NCBI RefSeq assembly: GCF_016587355.1
Contig: NZ_BNJF01000002.1
Location: forward strand, 992,001 to 1,056,000
Direction of reading: 5' to 3'
From: Ktedonospora formicarum
Lineage (GTDB): Bacteria > Chloroflexota > Ktedonobacteria > Ktedonobacterales > Ktedonobacteraceae
Length of the DNA: 64,000 bases
Of this stretch, positions 54,754-62,607 are shown piece after piece (the stretch's first letter is position 1; every line of letters begins with the position of its first letter). A program made the position numbers and the translations under genes. The notes beneath the pieces are model-generated. The model did not search any database, was not told the origin of the DNA, and worked only from the letters and a program-made list of their open reading frames with translations.

Positions 54754-55344
54754 TTATGCTGCGACTTGCTGCTTGTTTGAATGGTGCGTGATGCGTAAAG
54801 GTCTGCGCCAGAAGAGAAGCACGCAAGCGATGAGGGTAATGAGTAGTGTCCCACCCCAGCTAAGGAGCGTAAGCTGAAAAAGGTTCTCTGTACGCATCTC
54901 TACCTCGCGAAGTGAGCGACCTGCAAGTACAAAGCCCTGATTACCACCTTGAATAGGTACCACAACGATTGCGCTGCGAACACCAGGCTGTGGCTGCCAT
55001 GTAATGCGATCCTCGCCATTCAGGTGGGCGTTGGCAATGATTCCAGAAGGAACGGTTGGAATTTTGCCATTGAGTTGTGCCGATGAAGCAACTGCCTTGC
55101 CGTCGCGATCATATACGATAAGATATGTAGCCAGGCTATGCGCGATATCAACTTTTTCGGTAGGTATGACCTGCTGCGCTGTTTGTCCCTGAGCTAATCT
55201 GTTTGCTGTATCCTCAGCAAGCTGTATCTGGGGATCGTTTGCTCCCTGACGAAGCCCCTGTTGTGCTACAACATAAATAAGGCCCGAGAGCGCTGTCACA
55301 ATCAGCGCCGCAAGTAACCAATGCTTGAGCACAGTTTTGAGCAT
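54754..55344 (-). CDS. Two-TM protein with extracytoplasmic sensor-like domain
   Basis: A 196-residue protein: membrane segment 1 at about residues 10-28, an extracytoplasmic domain of about 130 residues containing YLIVYDRDGKAVASSAQLNG (a PAS/Cache-like strand pattern) and membrane segment 2 at about 163-185, with a short basic tail. It looks like the input half of a sensor kinase with no kinase attached. AGGAGG lies 7 bases before the ATG at 55344. It converges on the PKS gene. Function unknown. Confidence 0.65.
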   Translation of the reverse strand: MLKTVLKHWLLAALIVTALSGLIYVVAQQGLRQGANDPQIQLAEDTANRLAQGQTAQQVIPTEKVDIAHSLATYLIVYDRDGKAVASSAQLNGKIPTVPSGIIANAHLNGEDRITWQPQPGVRSAIVVVPIQGGNQGFVLAGRSLREVEMRTENLFQLTLLSWGGTLLITLIACVLLFWRRPLRITHHSNKQQVAA

Positions 55345-55554
55345 CAAATTCCTCCTGCTATTGCCATAAGTAGTACCATCATTGCTTCCTAGGAGTAGCA
55401 TAGTCGATATGTATTTCTACCGTCTAGATTCTGGGTGCTCTCGATGAGTGGTCCGCGACCACTATTTATTGGCAGCGGAGTCGTTAGTAGATGGTTTTGG
55501 GAATGCCCTACTTCGCTAATATGTAAAGATATCAAGTGCCATTATGTCGTAGTA

Positions 55555-56187
55555 CTACTGCTCAGATATTGGTGGCGTGGGGCGGCGTTCGAGGCGGCGC
55601 GGGTGTAGGCGCCTCTTACCCTCCATGAGTGGCGCATCATGGGTTTCATCTTCTTCTTGCTTAAGGAAGACCTTCTCCTCGAAAGCCTCAAGCAGGCGCT
55701 CACAATTCTCAATACAGCGCAATGCCTCATCTCGTCCTACTGCACCGAACCAGTCCCGCTCAACGACGCGATCATACCAGCGACGGATCTTGTCGAGTTC
55801 CTGGCGTATCTCCTCGGCTTCGGCGTAGGTGAAGTTCTGACGGAAGGTCTCGAACTCGATCTCTTTCGTGAAGTTGACCCGGCAGTTTTCGATGATTTCA
55901 TCGTATTGTAGATTGCTTTGCGCTAGAAAACCATCGATGATTTTACCCTCTTCCTCCTCGGGAAGAGAATGAATAGGGAGTAGATGGTAGTTGCCACCCA
56001 GTTCTGTGATACGCTCGCAGGTTTTGTGCAGGGTTGCCAGCAATGCCTCAGTTTGTGGAAGGATGCAGACACTTTGTTGTAGATAGAGCGCGCCTGTCCG
56101 TTTGAGTTCACGCCACACGCCGACCCTTGCCGCCGAGGGTTGACTGGGGACCTGGTAGATGAGCAGGGTATACAGGTGGGAAGCCAT
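55555..56187 (-). CDS. ChrB N-terminal-domain protein (chromate resistance-like)
   Basis: A 210-residue protein whose start (LYTLLIYQVPSQPSAARVGVWRELKRTGALYLQQ) matches the ChrB N-terminal domain, a regulator-like domain found in chromate resistance loci. The C-terminal half is helical and charged. No chromate transporter ChrA is adjacent, so a role in chromate is not shown. The ATG at 56187 begins the conserved part. It is the last gene of a probable operon with two membrane protein genes upstream. Confidence 0.75.
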   Translation of the reverse strand: MASHLYTLLIYQVPSQPSAARVGVWRELKRTGALYLQQSVCILPQTEALLATLHKTCERITELGGNYHLLPIHSLPEEEEGKIIDGFLAQSNLQYDEIIENCRVNFTKEIEFETFRQNFTYAEAEEIRQELDKIRRWYDRVVERDWFGAVGRDEALRCIENCERLLEAFEEKVFLKQEEDETHDAPLMEGKRRLHPRRLERRPTPPISEQ

Positions 56188-56279
56188 AGATACATTCTCT
56201 CTAGCTGAAGTCACAGTATGGGCGAGACGTGAGTTGGGTAGCCGTGCCCTGGCATGACTACCCATCATTGTATCACAGG

Positions 56280-56498
56280 CTAGCGGTGGCGGCTGTATGC
56301 TTCGCGACTGAGCGTGGCAATGAGCACGATAAGCGTGGCAGCAATTAGAATGTAGCCACTTATGGCACGTAATGGTTCCAGGGCACTAATGCCATAGATA
56401 AGTGTGAGCAGTGCTATGACGATCAGGACGCCTAGCAATATGATCATATCGCCGACAATAAAGTTATAAATAGCCTTGATAGCGTTGACGATAAACAT
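56280..56498 (-). CDS. Small two-TM membrane protein
   Basis: A 72-residue protein with two hydrophobic segments (about residues 15-36 and 44-62) separated by a short turn, and a basic end. It is 19 bases downstream of the frameshifted membrane protein gene, and AGGAGG precedes its ATG. The AF-type role is unknown; it could be a partner of the neighbouring transporter-like protein. Confidence 0.65.
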   Translation of the reverse strand: MFIVNAIKAIYNFIVGDMIILLGVLIVIALLTLIYGISALEPLRAISGYILIAATLIVLIATLSREAYSRHR

Positions 56499-56517
56499 AA
56501 ACTAACCTCCTGTGCGG

Positions 56518-57287
56518 CTAACTGGCGGACGTTGTGGCTAACTGACGCTGGCGGATACTCTTGAGCCAGAGGATGATCAGAAGCGAGGCTAGCAAATAAA
56601 GTGCTGCCAGGATAATAATGAACGTGTCGGAAAGGGGCCAACTAAAGCCAAAACCTTCGGCAGCCCAGAAAGTACCAAAGGTGGTGAGCATGATGCCTAC
56701 TATGAATTTGAGAGTGTTCTCGGGTACGCGTGTCAATGGAGCCTTAATGAGCGCTCCAGCGATGATAACCAGTAAGCCCGCGCAGGTGGCCCCTATGGTT
56801 GCTGATGCGATACCCCCCATGCCACCTTGGGTAGTGGCGCTACTGCCAAAGGTAATGACAATGAAGGCCACCTCAAGCCCTCAAGAAAGACGGACTTAAA
56901 GGCTAGGGCGACCGCTGTAGGCTGAAGACGCGATGCGATGCCCTCTCCCTTGGCCTTCAGTTCCGCCATAGTTTCCTCGAAGATTGCCTCTTCATCATGC
57001 AACGCTTTGAGGCCACTATAGCGTAACAGAGCCTTCTTGAGCCACTTAAGGCCAAATAGGATTAAGATACAGCCAACAACAAGGCGTAAGATATCTAGAG
57101 GAATATATTGAACGAGCGTAACCCCAAAGATAGCGATGACAACCGCCAGAGCAATGATAGCGATCAGTGTACCCATGAGTGCGCTTCGCCAGTTAATAGT
57201 GACACCAACGACAAGGACAATAGTAAATGCTTCGACAAACTCAACCGCTGAAGCCAGAAATGCCGAGATAGTGACGGCCAGTTGCAT
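56518..57287 (-). pseudogene. Polytopic membrane protein with acidic repeat motifs, frameshifted
   Basis: A membrane protein of about 256 residues in two frames, resembling the COG4280-type predicted membrane proteins. The first part (57287 to about 56875) has SAVEFVEAFTIVLVVGVT; the second (about 56870 to 56518) has EVAFIVITFGS. One missing G in the TTGAGG run near 56869-56876 breaks FLEGLEVAFIVI; adding it gives 771 coding bases with no internal stop. The paired acidic motifs (EFVEAF and LEGLEVAF) recall the REGLE repeats of the FTR1 iron permease, an analogy only. The lesion may be real or a sequencing error. Two small genes follow. Confidence 0.75.
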
Positions 57288-57472
57288 AGTGAGTCCCTTT
57301 CATGCGTGCTGCTCATAATGAACGCTTTTTAATAAAGGTTTCCTGGTTGGCGCTTCTCTCCTCTACCTAAATTATGTAACATGTTTATCTTAGTAGCAAG
57401 TGTTACAAATTGGCGCTTGTTACATTAGCACATTCTTGAGAGAGGTTTGCTGAAAAAGGAGTTAGCAATGAA

Positions 57473-57531
57473 CAAAACAGAAAGCGAGATCCCACCAGTT
57501 TCAAATCGGTGGGATCTCGCTTTCTGTTTTG
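57473..57531. terminator. 24-bp perfect hairpin in the 57.3-57.5 kb gap
   Basis: Arms 57473-57496 and 57508-57531 (CAAAACAGAAAGCGAG and complement) with an 11-base loop. It lies between two minus-strand genes: on that strand it follows the lmo0937-type gene by about 20 bases. The rest of the gap (57288-57472) holds the leader of the frameshifted gene only. Confidence 0.7.
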
Positions 57532-57551
57532 GGTTCTCTATTGGATATGCC

Positions 57552-57716
57552 TTAGAGGGTTCCGCGTGAGCGTCTCCCTACGAAAAGGTTATATAGTAAG
57601 ACGACAAGCGCTACTACGAGCAGAATGTGAATGAAACCACCTGCCATATGAAGCGCGAAGCCCAATAACCAGAGCACGAACAGGATGACGACGATTCCCC
57701 AAAGAATGTTTACCAT
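57552..57716 (-). CDS. lmo0937-type small membrane protein
   Basis: A 54-residue protein, shorter than usual ORF cut-offs. It begins MVNILWGIVVILFVLW, continues LLGFALHMAGGFIHILLVVA and ends VGRRSRGTL. The pattern of two hydrophobic segments around a GGxxH turn with LVVLLYNL is that of the lmo0937 family, which is stress-induced in Listeria and Bacillus. AAGAGGTG lies about 9 bases before the ATG. Its own hairpin follows. Confidence 0.85.
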   Translation of the reverse strand: MVNILWGIVVILFVLWLLGFALHMAGGFIHILLVVALVVLLYNLFVGRRSRGTL

Positions 57717-58030
57717 AACAGTGCACCTCTTTCTTCAAACTTATGGGATGGCTCTGGCGCTTTGCCTGCTATTCCCAAATAGATTCAAACGTGATCTTTG
57801 CTCGAATTACTAATAATAGCTGTAATTGCTAGCGAGATCATGCCTTGATCTTCTAGTATGTACACGAGTTAAACATGAATTGAGGATACGCTTAAGGATA
57901 AGTATTTGCTAAATAATGGATAAATTTTAGATAAGAAGAAAAATGCTCGCCATTTCTAAATGACGATGGGAGGCAACATTTGCAACTTAATATCAGTGAT
58001 CAGAGAGGATGCAAAACTGATATCCTTGCG

Positions 58031-58071
58031 AAGCCCATGAAGCGTACCAATCTGGTACGCTTCATGGGCTT
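58031..58071. terminator. 19-bp perfect hairpin after the CDF gene
   Basis: Arms 58031-58049 and 58053-58071 (AAGCCCATGAAGCGTACCA and complement), three-base loop, 21 bases beyond the stop codon. Confidence 0.75.
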
Positions 58072-58092
58072 GGATGGCAAGATAAATAGCTG

Positions 58093-59010
58093 TTAGCGTG
58101 GGGCGCTATCGAGTCTATCAAGGGTTGTATCTTGCCAGGAAATAGGATCTTCCTTGGGTTCGAGGTGAGTAAAGATGGTGGTGTCGACCAGTTCCGAACG
58201 TAGAGCCTTTTCGATCTCTTCACAAAGGGTATGTCCTTTGAGTACGCTCCAACTACCTGGTACCAGGACATGGAAAGAGACAAAGCGCCGATGGCCCGCC
58301 GCTCGACTTCGTAAGGCATGGAAGGCGACTCCCTGCTCTTCGTATCTCTTCATTACCTGGTGAATGATATCCTGATCCTCCTCTGGTAGCGCTGTATCAA
58401 GAAGGCCAAGGCCTGTCTCTCTCAGCAGCTTAATGCCCGTCCAGATGATGTTGATTGCTACGGCAATCGCGATGATTGGATCAAGGATGTACCATCCGGT
58501 CAGCGCAACCAGGACAATACCAACCAGCACACCCACTGTGGTAATTACATCTGCGAAGAGGTGATGAGCGTCGGCCTCAAGCGTAATGGAGCGCTGACGC
58601 TTACCCGCGCGTAACATAAACCAGGCTAACGCGCCATTGATGAGCGCGCCAAACACTGAGAAACTCAATCCCAGCCATGCTTGCTCAATTGGTTCAGGGT
58701 GAAGGAGGCGTGGAATTGCCTCAAAGATAATCACTATGGCTGCGACCAGGATCAGAGCGCCCTCTACGCCGCTGGCGAAGTATTCCGATTTTGTATGACC
58801 ATAGGCATGATCATCATCCGCTGGTCGGGCGGCGAGTGTGAGTGCCCAGAAGCCAACGAGGGCTGCGACCAGGTTCACAATTGATTCGGCGGCATCTGAA
58901 AAGAGGCCAACAGAGCCCGTGAGAAAATAGCCTATAAATTTGACTGTCATCGTGACGAGCGCGGCAATGATTGAGAGTATGATGTAGAAGCGCGGCGACT
59001 GTTGTTTCAT
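58093..59010 (-). CDS. Cation diffusion facilitator (CDF) transporter
   Basis: A 305-residue divalent-metal/proton antiporter. Six membrane segments include the metal site D39 in LFSDAAES and the HHLFAD motif of segment 5; the loop DDDHAYGHTK is a CDF signature. The cytoplasmic C-terminal domain has the HxLEPKED end of FieF-like proteins. It would export Zn2+, Fe2+ or similar ions. GGGGAAGAG precedes the ATG. Confidence 0.93.
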   Translation of the reverse strand: MKQQSPRFYIILSIIAALVTMTVKFIGYFLTGSVGLFSDAAESIVNLVAALVGFWALTLAARPADDDHAYGHTKSEYFASGVEGALILVAAIVIIFEAIPRLLHPEPIEQAWLGLSFSVFGALINGALAWFMLRAGKRQRSITLEADAHHLFADVITTVGVLVGIVLVALTGWYILDPIIAIAVAINIIWTGIKLLRETGLGLLDTALPEEDQDIIHQVMKRYEEQGVAFHALRSRAAGHRRFVSFHVLVPGSWSVLKGHTLCEEIEKALRSELVDTTIFTHLEPKEDPISWQDTTLDRLDSAPR

Positions 59011-59417
59011 CTCTTCCCCAGCAATGATGCATGCTATTTACGGAACGTTTAAGATGGCTTGAGGGCTTTAGATGTAGGCGCGGTGTTTTTGCCTGCGCAA
59101 AGCCCAAGCTCAATCTGCCCTCCGCCCTGATCAGCATTCGAGTTCAGAAAGATTTGCCCTGATGAAATTACCTCTAGCCTCGATAGAGCGGTGTTGATGA
59201 GTGTTTTTGACAGCATAACATGAAACGTTTGGACTGCCAAGTATAACGCATTACTTTCATAGTTTTTTTACTATGCTATAGGTTGATTTTATGACCTCCA
59301 ATCGAGTCGCCGCTGATAGCAAGGGATGTTGCTGAGCTACTAGTAATATCTGGCAAAGTGTGGTATTGGTAGCGTATAGGAAAATGGCAATTCGTTGCAG
59401 ATTGGAGTCTTTCTCTA
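59011..59417. other. Divergent intergenic region
   Basis: It carries leaders of the CDF and HAD genes and the fourth copy of the REP-like element (59072). A GGGCTTT/AAAGCCC pair (59063-59105) encloses that copy. No gene seen. Confidence 0.45.
59072..59096 (+). repeat. Dispersed 25-bp REP-like element, copy 4
   Basis: It starts ATGTAGGCGC, ends GCCTGC and is followed by GCAAAGCCC. The centre has diverged from the other copies. Confidence 0.55.
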
Positions 59418-60182
59418 ATGGAAGGTATAAAGAATTATCTGACAGATATGGATGGCGTGCTGGTGAGGGGATCGACCCTGGTTCCTGGCGCGGACGCATT
59501 TATCAAGCGCCTGAGAGATCAGGGTATTCCTTTCCTGGTCCTGACAAACAATTCACAGTATACGCCACGTGACCTTCAAATGCGCCTCAACTATATGGGA
59601 TTGCATGTCAGTGCGGAATCGATATTTACCTCGGCCCTGGCGACGGCCCAGTTTCTCCATTCCCAGCGCCCAGGAGGTCGAGCCTATGTCATAGGTGAAT
59701 CGGGCCTTACGACCGCATTGCACGATATCGGGTATATTATCACTGACCAGGAACCGGACTACGTTGTCATTGGTGAGACAACGGCTTATAGTTTCGAGCG
59801 TATCACGCGTGCTAGCCGCTTTGTCGCTGCCGGAGCGCGCTTTATCGCCACCAATCCTGATGTGATGGGACCAGGAGAGGGGGGGACCGTTCCTGCGACT
59901 GGCGCTGTCGCGGCCCTTATTAGCGCGGTAACTGGTGTGCAACCCTATTTCATTGGTAAGCCAAATCCCCTGATGATGCGTAGTGCCCTGCGTACTCTGA
60001 ATGCTCATTCCGAGGAGACGGTTATGGTCGGAGATCGTATGGACACCGATATGGTGGCTGGCATCGAGAGTGGCTTGCACACCATTCTTGTGCTCACCGG
60101 TGTCACATCGCGCGAGCAGATTGAGCGTTTTCCCTATCGTCCCACCTGGGTGCGTGAGTCTGTCGCTGACATCGAAATCTAG
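59418..60182 (+). CDS. HAD-IIA family phosphatase (NagD-like)
   Basis: A 254-residue haloacid-dehalogenase phosphatase. The nucleophile motif is LTDMDGVL (D10 and D12), motif II is VLTNNS, the cap C2 domain lies between, and motifs III/IV are IGKPNPLM and MVGDRMDTDMVAG. NagD-like enzymes dephosphorylate nucleotides and sugar phosphates. The ribosome site is weak (GGAGT). A DoxX gene follows 76 bases downstream. Confidence 0.92.
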   Translation: MEGIKNYLTDMDGVLVRGSTLVPGADAFIKRLRDQGIPFLVLTNNSQYTPRDLQMRLNYMGLHVSAESIFTSALATAQFLHSQRPGGRAYVIGESGLTTALHDIGYIITDQEPDYVVIGETTAYSFERITRASRFVAAGARFIATNPDVMGPGEGGTVPATGAVAALISAVTGVQPYFIGKPNPLMMRSALRTLNAHSEETVMVGDRMDTDMVAGIESGLHTILVLTGVTSREQIERFPYRPTWVRESVADIEI

Positions 60183-60258
60183 TAATTGCTCTATTGACGT
60201 TGACGCATATATGTTAGGGAGGGGACTATGCTGGAAGTAGAAAGGGAGGTAGCAAGAC

Positions 60259-60687
60259 GTGTTAGCATCAACCGTACGTCTGGCACCTCTGGCATTGCGC
60301 TTGCTGCTCGGTTTGATCTTTATCGTTCATGGAACGATAAAGTTGCTGAACCTGGGGATGTCTACCCGAGTTTTCGCTCAGCTTGGTATCCCCTTGCCTG
60401 CCGTCGCTACTCCCGCGGTCGCGTCTCTAGAAGTTATCGGTGGGCTGGCGCTGCTGGCGGGTTTTGCCGTGAATATCTTCACGATCCTGCTGGTGATTAT
60501 GATGATCGTAGCGATATGGACCGCCAAACGTAACGCAGGCTTTGTCGGTGGCTATGAGTTTGATTTGCTGATAATCGCGGCCCTGGTGTCTTTGTTTCTC
60601 TCCGGGCCGGGAAAATGGACATTGTGGCAACCAAATCTTGGCAGGCGAAACCGAGGCTGGAAGCGGCGCAGATCTGTAGGTGCATAA
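60259..60687 (+). CDS. DoxX family membrane protein
   Basis: A 142-residue protein with four hydrophobic segments and the DoxX pattern LRLLLGLIFIVHGTIKL followed by GIPLPAVATPAVASLEVIGG. Members are linked to redox metabolism and membrane-associated oxidoreductases, but activity is not established. GGGAGGT precedes the GTG start at 60259. The last 15 residues are strongly basic. Confidence 0.88.
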   Translation: MLASTVRLAPLALRLLLGLIFIVHGTIKLLNLGMSTRVFAQLGIPLPAVATPAVASLEVIGGLALLAGFAVNIFTILLVIMMIVAIWTAKRNAGFVGGYEFDLLIIAALVSLFLSGPGKWTLWQPNLGRRNRGWKRRRSVGA

Positions 60688-60697
60688 AAGTTAGTAG

Positions 60698-60733
60698 AGA
60701 ACGGGGAAGAATGCGAAGGCATGACCCCGTTCT
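60698..60733 (+). terminator. Terminator of the DoxX gene
   Basis: AGAACGGGG (60698-60706) pairs with CCCCGTTCT (60725-60733), with an ATGC/GCAT inner stem, followed by TTCATTTTG. Confidence 0.7.
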
Positions 60734-60742
60734 TTCATTTTG

Positions 60743-61831
60743 TTATACGCGCCGGACGGCGATGGTGCCTAGATTGGTGCGCAGATTGAGGCGTGCCTGT
60801 TGACCATCACTTGTGGGAGGCTGCGCGAAATCATTACTGACAGTACCCAGGTCTGTCTTTGCTTGCAAAGCAATATTACTGGTGGTAGGTAGCTCGACAT
60901 GGATGGTACCCGCGTTGGTGGACATCATATAGTCGTGTGCGCCATCCAACTCACCCTCGAAATGGATGGTGCCTGCGTTTGTGTCCAGACTCGCACTGCC
61001 CTCAAGTTTCACCTGCTCCATGTGTAGCGTACCCGCATTTGTGTGCAGGTTTGTTCCCGCCGTGAATGTGCTTTGACCAGCGCTAATCGAGCCTGCATTG
61101 GTCATGACATTGGCCTGCCCATGAATGCCTTGAATGTCTATGGTGCCTGCAGCACTGTTAATGATTAGATTGCACTTCTCGGGTACAAAAACGGTAATAT
61201 CCATATGGCCTGATCTGATGCCACCTGTCGCGATATTGCGGCTATTGACACTAATCGTATTATCGTTCTGTCGGCAATCAATGACCATATCTTCTTGCTT
61301 ACCAAGCACACTGCTGATATGTTTGACTCCCTGAACCACAACTTTGTCACCTTCCCCACGTAGGACACGAATGCGCCCGAAGGGATTGGTAATATTAATT
61401 GTGGACTGCTCCGAGACAGCAAACTGTTGGGGCGCTACAGGTGTGGCCTGATCGAAGCCAAATTTGAGAACAGTGATAGCTATTACGGCTATAATCAGCA
61501 GAGCGAAGATACCGCCAGTGCTTGCGATCAGGCCTCCCAGAATGTTAACTGCAATGATAATACCGATGATGAGCAGAAAAATCTGTTTACTAGAGAGGCG
61601 TTGGCGCGGGAAGGACGTAGGAGGCGTATATGTTCCCTGACTTTGCTGGTAGTAGCTTGCGCCTCCATAACCCTTTTGATAGGCCTGCTCTTGCCCCTGA
61701 GTTGGCTGCTCAGGCGTTGGCGACTTATACGCTTCGTAGGAAGCCTGGGGCTGTTCGTAGGGATCGTCATTATATGGTCGTCGCTCTTGTGATTGCTCAG
61801 GAGGTTGATACATGGATTCCTGGCTGCTCAT
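60743..61831 (-). CDS. DUF4097 beta-helix protein with disordered Q/Y/P N-terminus
   Basis: A 362-residue membrane protein. The N-terminal 75 residues are Gln/Tyr/Pro/Ser-rich (YQPPEQSQE, YGGASYYQQSQ), two hydrophobic segments follow (about residues 82-115), and the C-terminal 200 residues are a DUF4097-type beta-helix with repeated NAGTI/NAGTL turns (TNAGSI, TNAGTL, TNAGTI, TNLGTI). DUF4097 proteins are thought to be cell-surface or scaffold-like, and the tail recalls the protein at 477-1010. Its start overlaps the end of the next upstream gene by four bases (ATGA), so the two are coupled. Confidence 0.8.
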   Translation of the reverse strand: MSSQESMYQPPEQSQERRPYNDDPYEQPQASYEAYKSPTPEQPTQGQEQAYQKGYGGASYYQQSQGTYTPPTSFPRQRLSSKQIFLLIIGIIIAVNILGGLIASTGGIFALLIIAVIAITVLKFGFDQATPVAPQQFAVSEQSTINITNPFGRIRVLRGEGDKVVVQGVKHISSVLGKQEDMVIDCRQNDNTISVNSRNIATGGIRSGHMDITVFVPEKCNLIINSAAGTIDIQGIHGQANVMTNAGSISAGQSTFTAGTNLHTNAGTLHMEQVKLEGSASLDTNAGTIHFEGELDGAHDYMMSTNAGTIHVELPTTSNIALQAKTDLGTVSNDFAQPPTSDGQQARLNLRTNLGTIAVRRV

Positions 61832-62202
61832 GGTGTGACCTCGCGAATATCAATGCCTTGCTCTGAAGCAAGGATGCGGAAGTGTCGTGCGTTAGGGTAT
61901 TGTTTGAGTTTGGTCGCGATAACGCTATCCAGGTGACTCGCGATCTCCTCATCACTGGCTCCGGGCTGTCCACCACAGTTGTTGATGTGGGCCTGCCAGC
62001 CAAATACGCGCGCGCCATGCGCGGCGGCATACTCTTCTCCGATGCCGCTCACAGGCGGGACCGCCGATCCACCAGCGTACGATTCGTGCCAGTAGCCTGT
62101 TTCGCTCAGTCCGCTGGCGCGCTCAAAGGCTACGCGTGTAGCGGCGACAAAGCGCTTATCCATACAGGTGCGTAGAAATCCGAAGGTCTGTTCCTGACTC
62201 AT
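61828..62202 (-). CDS. Small beta-carbonic-anhydrase-like protein
   Basis: A 124-residue protein with the ligand spacing of beta-carbonic anhydrases: C13-M-D15-K-R17 near the N-terminus, a YAGGS segment in place of the usual RNAGG, and H72 and C76 in HINNCGG (one residue more than the normal HxxC). It is far shorter than a full enzyme of about 200 residues, so it could be a degenerate or regulatory relative. GAGGAGC precedes the ATG. It is translationally coupled to the DUF4097 protein. The fold match is inferred by eye. Confidence 0.6.
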   Translation of the reverse strand: MSQEQTFGFLRTCMDKRFVAATRVAFERASGLSETGYWHESYAGGSAVPPVSGIGEEYAAAHGARVFGWQAHINNCGGQPGASDEEIASHLDSVIATKLKQYPNARHFRILASEQGIDIREVTP

Positions 62203-62522
62203 GTTCGCTCCTCATCGTTTTATTTTTTTATTCCAACTCGGGGGTATATGATGATATATGTAACTCATGTGTGACCACTAACCGATATTATACCCTTTCC
62301 CTCGTTGATTATCTTTAGCGACAGTACATCCAAAATATTTTGCTTATTGACCCCTTTGACGCTTGCTACCACCAGAAGTCAAACAACATTATTGCTATGT
62401 ATTAGAGAGTATTGTCCTCCCTTTGGGCACACTGTAACTGAGGCTACATAAAGTCTTACGTTCCTGGCACTGCAAAAGTTAGGATTTCTTTCAATTTCTC
62501 ACCTTCATCTGCGTAATTCAAT
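62203..62522. other. Intergenic region upstream of the small carbonic-anhydrase-like gene
   Basis: AT-rich leader with no gene seen. A run of T-rich sequence lies at 62220-62230, near the start codon of the minus-strand gene. Confidence 0.4.
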
Positions 62523-62584
62523 GGCATAAACAGAACAGGAGAGCGATGACACATGTGTCATCGCTCTCCTGTTCTGTTTATGCC
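62523..62584. terminator. 62-bp perfect palindrome
   Basis: Arms 62523-62553 and 62554-62584 (GGCATAAACAGAACAGGAG at the left) are exact complements with no spacer; the centre is ACA/TGT. It starts 23 bases beyond the stop codon of the DHA2 transporter. As DNA it can extrude a cruciform; as RNA it would be an extremely stable terminator. Confidence 0.8.
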
Positions 62585-62607
62585 CAACCTATGGATGAGA
62601 GTATCGT

